DNA from: Allacma fusca
Taxonomy: Eukaryota > Arthropoda > Collembola > Symphypleona > Sminthuridae
DNA length: 64,000 nucleotides
Reading direction: 5' to 3'
Assembly (NCBI GenBank): GCA_947179485.1
Contig: OX359247.1
Span: forward strand, 38,540,801 to 38,604,800
Below, one piece after another: positions 56,328 to 64,000 of the stretch. Below the pieces are notes generated by a model, which did no database searches, was not told the DNA's origin, and was given only the letters and a program-made list of their open reading frames with translations. Within the stretch, counting starts at the first letter, position 1. The number at the start of each line of letters is the position of its first letter. The translations under genes and the position numbers were made by a program.

Positions 56328-56855
56328 CAGGGTTGGTTTGGTTTAAACCAAATGATTTAAACCATGGTTTAAACCATGGTTTAAACCAAACGGTTTTTTT
56401 TATAAAAACCAATGGTTTAAACCAAACACCTAAAATTTTAATATTTTCAAACCAAAACGTTTATATTTCGTCGTGCACAAAACTTGCGCAGTTACTGTGA
56501 TATTGTGTAGTTAAACTTTAGTGAAGTAAATAATACTATTAGCTTTTAGTCTTGTACATTTAGAAATTCGGAATCGTTTGTAAAATGAAAAATGCCAAAC
56601 TTGTGTTTATGCTGCAAAGTTATCATTAAAATTATATCCAAATTATTAAATATTTAATGCTTTGTGATACTTACTGAGTTTGGGAAATAAGTAAATTTGT
56701 TGAAATTCACATGTTTTTGCATATTAATGAATGTTTTGGATTGAAAATTTGTTTAAACCAAAAAAACCTGGTTTAAACCAAAAAAACCCGGTTTAAACCA
56801 AAAAAACCTGGTTGTTTGGTTTTTTTGAAAAAAACCAAAAAAAAACCCAACCCTG
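56328..56855. mobile_element. Non-autonomous hAT-like element, GGTTTAAACC word array
   Basis: A 528 bp element with a perfect 8 bp duplication, tttataac (56320-56327 and 56856-56863), and inverted termini cagggttggttt / acccaaccctg. Both ends are filled with ggtttaaacc, a perfect palindrome, separated by aaaaaacc. The middle is unrelated AT-rich DNA. No ORF. Confidence 0.9.
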
Positions 56856-56863
56856 TTTATAAC

Positions 56864-57776
56864 AAGGTTTATTTAATTCATTTAATGCATGACATATGTT
56901 GATGGACGACTTACCGAAAGTTTGAATTTAATAACTGAAAGGATGATGACTGATCATATTAGCCACACTGTTCCAAATATTCAAAGGCGTACATAATAAG
57001 GAATGGTAGTTTATTCAAATTAACCATACAAATTCCAGGAGGCAACATAACATCTTCATGGTAACTTTTGTTTAGCATTATTGTGGTATTTTTGTTCTGT
57101 ATTTTTTTACTCCTTTTTTTTCTTGTTGTATTCTGAAATGGCATGATTTTTTGTTGACTTGGACAAATTTAAGTGGAAAACTTGGGTACTATACTTAAGC
57201 ATGTCCAAGTCAATAAAAAAGTTAAAAAAATGCTTGATTTTTAATTTTCAAAATTAAGGTTTTTTTGCATAAGTGAAAGAAAAAAATGAACCGCTATACT
57301 TCAACATGGCATGTACATAAGGACGGCAACCATCACTACTACGACGTAGCTTTTAGTAAAAATGATTTCATCGCATTTACCGGACTATCAAAGTACAATT
57401 CAAGTAGCGCATCCTGCGGCAGATATTGCGTAAAACTCCTTACTGTCCTTACTGTATTTGCGCACCCTGAACGGAAACATGAAGTCACACTTTCTTTTTT
57501 GGACAGAGCAGTAAAGCATACTGCACAGCACTGCATGCTGTCACTGCCTTTACGTCGAAGAATTGATTCTAACCAAACTTTGTACAAATCTCGTTTAAAT
57601 GTATCTCGAAACATTTCAATTCTGCATGAAATTATTATCCTGCATCGTCATGAGATAATTTTTACGACTTTTAAAAAAGGTACCTACAAGGTTTGATGTA
57701 TCCGCAGTAACTCCAACGTTGCCATTGCAAGCTGTACATCCCACGTAATTACATGTGTGTGCTATGTTGTCCTTTC
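56864..57776. other. Spacer, no supported gene
   Basis: An ATG-led frame at 57286-57696 and an antisense one at 57339-57614 are open but show no domain, signal peptide or paralogue; I leave both out as genes. Confidence 0.35.
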
Positions 57777-57784
57777 CATACTAC

Positions 57785-58768
57785 TAGTGTTTTGCAAGTA
57801 TTGGGAATAACCGAACTTGCAATTACAATTATAATTGATAATGCAAGTACCAGTAATGTCATAACTGGTACTTGCTAAAATGTGTCAATTAGATTTTGCA
57901 AATAACCGAAGTTGAACTTGCAATTAGTTTATACGTTACTTGCAATTGGTAAGGCAATTGCAAGAACATTTGGATTTATTTGCACCGATAAGTACAATTG
58001 CAAGTACAATTGCAATTTGTAATTGCAAGTTAACTGATATACAGTATAAATCGTCGGCGAAGAGGAAAATGATCTGTGCATTTTTAATTGGTAGCAAGAT
58101 GATATACATGCTGTTTCACTAAATTGAACAAAGTGTATTAAATAAAATGATTTAGATGCAATGCATAATGAAACAGAGATGCACAAATGAAATAACCTGT
58201 TAAAGCCTTAACAGGCTAAACTATTTTAAAATTTCATCCTTCAATATATCTTTACAAGAAACCCTTAAAAATTTGTCCAATTTTCCTATAATTTTGTGCA
58301 AATGGAAACACTTGGTTACTAATCGAAAATTCACTTAGACAATTTGCCTTCTCACCGACGAAATTGTACAGTGAGTAGTGTGAGTACAGTAATTACAGTC
58401 GTTGAGACAACATTCGTAATTATTATATGCGTTAGTTATTAGAGCGGAATGACTTATTGAGGCATTTTGTGGAATTTGGCGCTCAAATTCGAAACGATTT
58501 CAAGTTGCAATTAACTTGATAAGTATTTTTTAAATTGCAACTTTTTCCAATGCAAGCACTTGTAATTGCAATTGAATTTCTTGCAATTTCAGTTGTGCTT
58601 AACCGGTAATTGCAAGTATTTAATGCTTCTGTAAATTGCAACTTAAGTACACAGAAATTGCACTTGCACCAACAATTGCAATTCCCTGGTGTAAAATAAC
58701 CGCAATTGAACCGAACTTGCAAGTTCAATTAGTAATTGCGGTTAACTTGCAATTGACAAGAAACACTA
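57785..58768. mobile_element. Non-autonomous hAT-like element, CAATTGCAAG word array
   Basis: A 984 bp element with a perfect 8 bp duplication, catactac (57777-57784 and 58769-58776). Inverted termini are tagtgtttt and gaaacacta. Words caattgcaagt, ttgcaattg and aaccgaacttgc dominate the first 250 and last 280 bp in both orientations. The centre (about 58050-58480) lacks them. No transposase. Confidence 0.88.
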
Positions 58769-58776
58769 CATACTAC

Positions 58777-60376
58777 CCTCCTGGGGTGATAAATCACTGA
58801 GAAACGAAAATGTAGGTATATTTAAAAAAAACGAAATACGGGTATATCGTATCAATTTGCATAGGAAAGAAAGTTACTTGTGGAAAATGTTGCAAGGTAA
58901 TTTATTATTTCAAGACAGTAGTCTCAGAAACAATAACTTTCTTTTTATTGCAACCTCAACGATTAGATATTCCACTCAAATGATTCCCAAAAATACTTGC
59001 TACAAATCCAGTGCTTCGAAATATTAAAAAAAGGCCAGATCTGTCGTGAAAAAATGGGGCAAACATAAATTCTCCCTTTTCCGGTTTTCATCGGTTTCGC
59101 TATTGAGACTTAATCTCTCCCAACCATGCTGCCTTGTTCAAGACTTATTTTGACAATTCTCAACGCAAAGTCCTGTCAAATAGCTCTGTGAAAAGCCCAT
59201 AAAATTTCTCACACGTGAGTGCTAAACGATTAGCAAAACAAATTGGTGTTGAAATTAAACAATTCTTCGAAATTTCGAAAATTCGTTTCGACTTAAACCA
59301 CGTTAGTGACCCCTTTTGCCGCAATATTTTACCGAATTCAATGAAACAAATTTAGAAATTCTGGAAACAAAATTGGTTACAAAGAGGAGCTACATATTTT
59401 ATAATTTACTACCTTATAAGGGTCAGGGGATGGCAACCGTCTTGTGGCACGTTGCACATTCTACATCAAATGGAAAAAAAGTTGAATAACTGTAAGAACA
59501 AATTCGCAATAGGACACATTGTAAAAATTTACATATGAAATTGAATGTAAATTTTTTCAACCAGCTGTCCAACCGTACACAAGGTCTGTCTATGCCGGAG
59601 CAGAAACAGGATAAGTTTCTGCAATAAAATTCCTAAATATAGTAAAACAGTCAGGTTAAGTATTTAAAAGTGATGAGTTTATGCTGTTCATGTGCAGATT
59701 CACATATGTAGATACGTAGCATCATCACGAGATGGTTATTTATCCCAGTAACTACACTATTGGCTGCAAAATTCACATGAAATTATCCATGTATGGTAGA
59801 ATTTTATGTATGACGAAAGACTTTAATTTATTTTCTTCAAGTTTACGCATTCTACCTCAAATGGGAACAAACTTTGACTAACTGTAAGAGCAAGTCATAA
59901 AAAACGTTTAAAGGTCAAGGTGGATATCTGCAAAATTTCAAATCAAAACATTTACACACAGTTTCCCTGGAATCTACAACTACCTCTCATCTGCTTTCTT
60001 TGCAGTTATGAATCATTTTCATACTATGATAAATTTGATTACAATATGAAGGTTTAATGCTGGATGCTGTTAAACGTTTTTCAAGAGCTGAAGATCTGCC
60101 AGGATGCAGATCCATCAAAAGATTAGTGTCGGGCGATTGCGTTGAAAGCAGGAAGTCATAATTTCTCACATCAAAATAATCAGGGCTAAGGACATGTTTT
60201 GTTTACTACAATGTGAAGCCCGATTAATATCTTATTCTTCCTAATATTAAGTGTAAATATGAAATGGTTGAATATTCTGTATGAAGTCAACACAAAATTA
60301 CCTTTACAACGTGCTCCGTTTACATTAAATGTGGGAATGGGATTGAGCCAACAAAGCAATTTGCTTTTAGCTGTAG
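58777..60376. other. Spacer with a 48 bp direct repeat pair
   Basis: A phrase built from cattctac-tcaaatgg, aa-aaa-tttga-taactgtaaga and caa occurs at about 59457-59505 and 59847-59895. Nothing else recognised. Confidence 0.4.
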
Positions 60377-60414
60377 TATAAATACTCCTATTGTTTTCAA
60401 TTTTAACATCAGTC
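60377..60414 (+). promoter_or_regulatory. TATA box and arthropod initiator for the second secreted-protein gene
   Basis: TATAAATA at 60377-60384 and an initiator-like tcagtc at 60409-60414 are separated by about 30 bp, the usual arthropod core-promoter spacing. This gives a 5' UTR of about 80 bp before the ATG at 60494. Confidence 0.65.
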
Positions 60415-60493
60415 ATCCCAACTCACTTGTGCCTAGCGTACTGACTGACTTGATACCTCCAATTGGAACTCAAATTTAACACAAACCTGCAAA

Positions 60494-61184
60494 ATGTTCA
60501 AGATTTTAGTTGCTCTCTGCATTTTGGCCATCCTGGATTTTGGACAAGGAGAAAGTGCAAAGTTCACTCCAGGTCGATTTAGAAGAGACGTTGACAACTT
60601 ACCCGCCGAAGAGGATGCTCAGACCATTGTTAAAATCAAGGAGAGTATAACCCGCCTTCGACATGCTGAAACTCGCTTGAAGACTTTTAATTACCTGGTC
60701 GAGGAGGGGCTTGCGAACGGGGCTGTCGCCAAATCCCTTGGAACCGTTCAGAGCCAAGTAGAGAAGGGAGCAGTGGATTACAGTAAAATCACATCTGTTC
60801 TCAAAGACACTGTAAGTTCAATAGATTTTTACGTGTGTTTCAAAATTAAGCAAAACCATGCATAGAAATGATTATTTGGTTTTTAATTTGCAGTCATTAT
60901 GTAGTAATCACCATAGTTATACGCGCAATTAATTACTATTAATTAACGCTATTAAATTACTGCATATGTACATCTATATTCAGTTTTGTTAGCATAAATC
61001 TGTTTCATTTTAAAAGGCTCCCACAACTTTCAAAGAAGTGATTAAAAGGATCTCGGATGATACTCATATCCTCCTGGATCAACTCCACGGACGTTTGGAC
61101 AGTCTCGGCAACTACATCAAAGATGTAAAACACGATTCTGACGACACTTCAGCAGAAGACCATCATGCTCAGAAGAGCAAATAA
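60494..61184 (+). CDS. Small secreted protein with RFRR processing site, copy 2 (family not recognised)
   Basis: Two exons, 60494-60811 and 61017-61184 (phase 0 intron), encode 161 residues. The signal peptide is MFKILVALCILAILDFGQG; a short proregion follows ending R-F-R-R-D. Conserved with the copy at 15921-16602: SxxRLRHAExRLKTF, VEKGxxDxxxI, the block IKRIS-DTHILLDQLHG-DSL, and a charged Asp/His-rich tail. There are no cysteines in the mature part, so disulphide-rich toxin or antimicrobial folds are unlikely; a helical peptide is more probable. The first exon differs by four codons and the second by three. A core promoter is visible at 60377-60414 and a poly(A) signal at 61566-61571. Not recognised; function unknown. 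Confidence 0.85.
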
Positions 61185-62699
61185 TTATTTCTGAGAGTTT
61201 CATAGCTATTTAATCATTTAAATCAGGAAATCTGAAGGAAGAGAGGCTCAAGATGCTTGAAATGATAGCAACACTTGTAATCCTATGTACTCTAGATTCC
61301 TATATGTGGAAATTTTTGTAGTTCCTATTTACATCTTGTGCTTTTCTTTATGTATTAGTAAGAACGCATCTGAATTTTCTTGATTATCGAACGCCTTTAA
61401 GGTAACTATTATTTACTTCAAAACTTGTAATTAAATAATAACTGCATATTGTCTTTAATAATATCCTAGTATTAAATAATCATTTATAAACATTTCAAAG
61501 GCATGCGTAAAGATTTTCAAATGCTGCAATTTATAAGCAATTAGATGTGATGCTGATGCTAAAATAATAAAAATCAATTCATACAAGACATACGGCTCTT
61601 GATTCTAGTGGAAATGTTTTTTTAACAGGGCAGATAATGTATACGTACAAATAAACTTCGCAGAATGCAAAATTGAGAGCGGAATGAAATTTTGTGTGCT
61701 GATAGACATTATACCTTAATGCCTCAACGCCCTAAAGTTCGTGCAATCTTGGCCGGGCTTGAGCTGTAAAGGTCGCCAGATCGCAATATTTCAAAATTAA
61801 ATGTAAGGCCTGTTTTTGATGTGAATTTCCATAACATTTGAAAATTTGCGGATTTTGACGAAAACAGGCCTAAACCAGGACTACAATCCCATCTTGGCTG
61901 GGTTTGACCGCTAGAGTATCACTCAATGTTGTGTACAATTTTATTCGTGTTTCAGTGAGCTGTCTAGCAAGTTCACATGGAACAGTTTTGTATTGCTGGT
62001 ATATGGCGCGTATAAGCAGAGTGCAAGGTTGAGGAAATGCGTTTTAGGTTGTCGCTACAGATGAGCGAAGATGAAGTGTGGTTCTGACCTTACCATTTTA
62101 TATGGACTGCCTGGCGTTCAGGAGAATATGTCTACGCTTATCTTGCATCCAGCAAAAATACCAATTACAACTTACACTGTCAATCATGTCTAAAAAGAAA
62201 TTAAGAACTAAAATGACAGATAAAATTTACAGCATTGCTTTCAGTTATTGAGAGGAAGAAATCTTGACAAAAAGTTTAAAATATTAGTAAAACATATGGG
62301 AGCGCGAACAACGAGCTATTTGGACTTATCTGTAAGCAAACGGCTTAAGATATTATGCCTAGATTGCAGTATTCCATCATACTGTAAGCTCAGTATTTTC
62401 AAACTCTCACAAATACAAGTTTCGTCACATTTATTAGCTGTCAGTGTACTCTAATGTTCAATGGCTCGTAGTAAATGCACATGCATGAAATGATTACTAA
62501 CAACGCTAATAGTCGCAAGTTACAATAGTTTGCGCTGGACATGATTCGGTCTAAATAATAATGACAGTTTAGGGGTTTGAGAAGTTGTAAAAATCAGCCT
62601 GCCAGGATCTCTGTCAGTCGCAACATAACTATCAGCTTCTTAACGTGATTCAATAATTTGTAGTCCAAGAAAAACAATTTTGATGATGGTTTCTCTGGA
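61185..62699. other. 3' UTR and spacer
   Basis: AATAAA at 61566-61571 probably ends the upstream transcript. No other gene or confident repeat is seen. Confidence 0.35.
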
Positions 62700-62910
62700 A
62701 GGCTTAAGCATGAGATCGGTTCAGATAAAAGACAAATCCGAACCGTAACCGAACCGAAGTTTTCGGTTAAGTTTTTGTCAAAATCCGAACCGAGCCGTTT
62801 TGTTTGGATAAAAAATTCTCCGATCTGAAACCGAACCGCAAAACATCTTTTCGGATGATTTTTATAACCGAACCGTTTGTCGGTTATCCGAATAACCGAA
62901 ACAATATTGC
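62700..62910. repeat. AACCGAACCG/CGGTTCGG word array
   Basis: Dense repetition of ccgaaccg, ttcggtt and tccgaac in both orientations, very like the subterminal arrays of the hAT-like elements nearby. I could not define inverted termini or a target duplication, so it may be a decayed element. Confidence 0.6.
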
Positions 62911-63604
62911 ACATTTTACCAGTGAAAACTTCATTCAAAGCAGATAAATATGTATTAAATTCTTTTCTGAAAATCTTTGTTTTAATAAAAACGTCGTTCA
63001 AACTTAAAACAATTATTACACTAATGTGTATAAAAATCTACCTGTTATTTAACTTCAAATGATAATTGAAAATCTAAGGACCAAATCTCCAGTAAGACCA
63101 AATGGTACCAAACCTAGCTTTTGATCTTTTTTTGAAGGTGCATTGCTTCCTGTAGTTTCTGCTCTTACGGAGTCGGAGGTTTACACTGATGGCATATTAG
63201 TTGTAGTAATAATGTACTTATTTAATTTAAGCTAAAAATTAAATAATGATGTTTGAAATAATTGCGATGTGATGAACAAATGTATGCATGCTCGTGGCCC
63301 ATCCCGCATGGAAATGTTGTTAACAATTGTGCACAAAATCAGGATTCAATAATATTACGTGCACAATTGTGCTCATTCGAATATATTTGTCATTGTAGCT
63401 ATAATGCTGTGCACAAAGTTGCAGAAGCAAATAATTTTTAAGAAGTGTTTTACATTATTGTGGAATCCGCGCGCTTCATGCATTCACCTCAGTTTCGTTC
63501 CTCCCAGAACATACAAAATAATTAATCTAGGCTTCTCTTGCAGTCGGATTAAAAAAGAAAATATGGTATAAAATAATTTCTTCACAGAACTAGTTCAATA
63601 CACT
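62911..63604. other. Spacer with nothing recognised
   Basis: Contains two copies of gcacaattgtg-type palindromes near 63325-63375; no gene recognised. Confidence 0.35.
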
Positions 63605-64000
63605 TTATTCATGCTCCACAATATTAGGAATTCTAATTAAATATTTCAAATTCCCAGTGTCAGAGTTAATAGTAATAAACTTTTGTCTTAAAATAGAACA
63701 TATTCGAATAAATCCCCACGTATCATCAACATGGCTCACATCAGTACGGTATGAATTAACTGCGTTGGGCTGCCCATGAACCCTTTGCACAACCGCTATA
63801 CCATTTCCACCTCCGCTGGTAACATAAATAAGCTTTTGAATTAACCATATCCTGCCATCCGTTGTTGCAACTATGGAATTGTTCCGCTTCGAGGTTGCTT
63901 GGTCTGCGCGACTGTAAACTTTCCCATTTATGATGCATCTTCTGAAGTTCAAACCGGAAGTAACAGAGACACCTAGGGCTTTAAGCAACCTTTGATCCGC
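63605..64000 (-). CDS. C-terminal part of an unrecognised protein, open at the window edge
   Basis: An uninterrupted frame of 131 residues runs from the right edge of the window to a TAA at 63605-63607 that overlaps an AATAAA. It is well balanced in composition, with patches such as RRCIINGKVYSRADQ, KRNNSIVATTDGRIWLIQ, YVTSGGGNGIAVVQRVHG and DTWGFIRICSILRQKF. The alternation of strands and R-N-N-S suggests a compact beta-rich C-terminal domain. I do not recognise the family; a transposon-derived protein and a host gene are both possible. The start lies outside the window. Confidence 0.5.
   Translation of the reverse strand, partial: ADQRLLKALGVSVTSGLNFRRCIINGKVYSRADQATSKRNNSIVATTDGRIWLIQKLIYVTSGGGNGIAVVQRVHGQPNAVNSYRTDVSHVDDTWGFIRICSILRQKFITINSDTGNLKYLIRIPNIVEHE

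Noticed and set aside
57286-57696. 136-codon ATG-led frame and its antisense partner
   Set aside because: No domain, signal peptide, paralogue or splice context; length is compatible with chance, and both strands are open.
62248-62454. 68-codon plus-strand frame
   Set aside because: Short, no features, AT-rich spacer context.

Overview
This is a eukaryotic, AT-rich window with short GT-AG introns and a heavy transposon load. The genes point to an arthropod: an FHL/Limpet-type LIM gene, a tandem family of DCXR-like (L-xylulose reductase) short-chain dehydrogenases, arthropod-style TATA/TCAGT promoters and many insect-like DNA transposons. I cannot name the species.

Layout: 122-1434 holds the 3' end of a LIM-only gene (five complete LIM domains plus part of another). 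Between 1.4 and 10 kb lies a transposon-rich spacer with at least four short hAT-like elements, a long-stem palindromic MITE, two adjacent hairpins and a decayed DCXR-like pseudogene (5987-6447). DCXR-like gene A is at 10006-11759, a small secreted-protein gene at 15921-16602, and DCXR-like gene B at 17600-19198. From 19.5 to 45.3 kb the window is almost wholly mobile DNA: nested hAT-like elements with private repeated words, a 14.4 kb Ty3/Gypsy-type element on the minus strand (22859-37218) with several non-canonical ORFs, and a 7.3 kb Ty3/Gypsy-type element on the plus strand (37961-45257). DCXR-like gene C follows at 46815-48437. From 48.9 to 58.8 kb come a TAA-flanked MITE, a degenerate hAT-like element carrying a BED-finger relic and hosting a LINE and a second hAT-like element, then two more hAT-like elements. 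A paralogue of the secreted-protein gene is at 60494-61184, and an unrecognised ORF runs off the right edge on the minus strand.

How the genes relate: the three DCXR-like genes share identical intron positions and exon lengths (58, 253 and 109 bp, then a final exon of 330-342 bp), so they are tandem duplicates. The two secreted-protein genes share a two-exon layout, a signal peptide, an R-F-R-R-D processing site and a conserved C-terminal motif. The order A, secreted, B, C, secreted suggests that the two families were duplicated together and later pushed apart by transposons.

The most unusual theme is a set of hAT-like elements. Seven have intact 8 bp target-site duplications, and each is filled with its own short degenerate word (for example acttg, ggtttaaacc, caattgc, gaagg or gtcccg), consistent with subterminal transposase-binding arrays.
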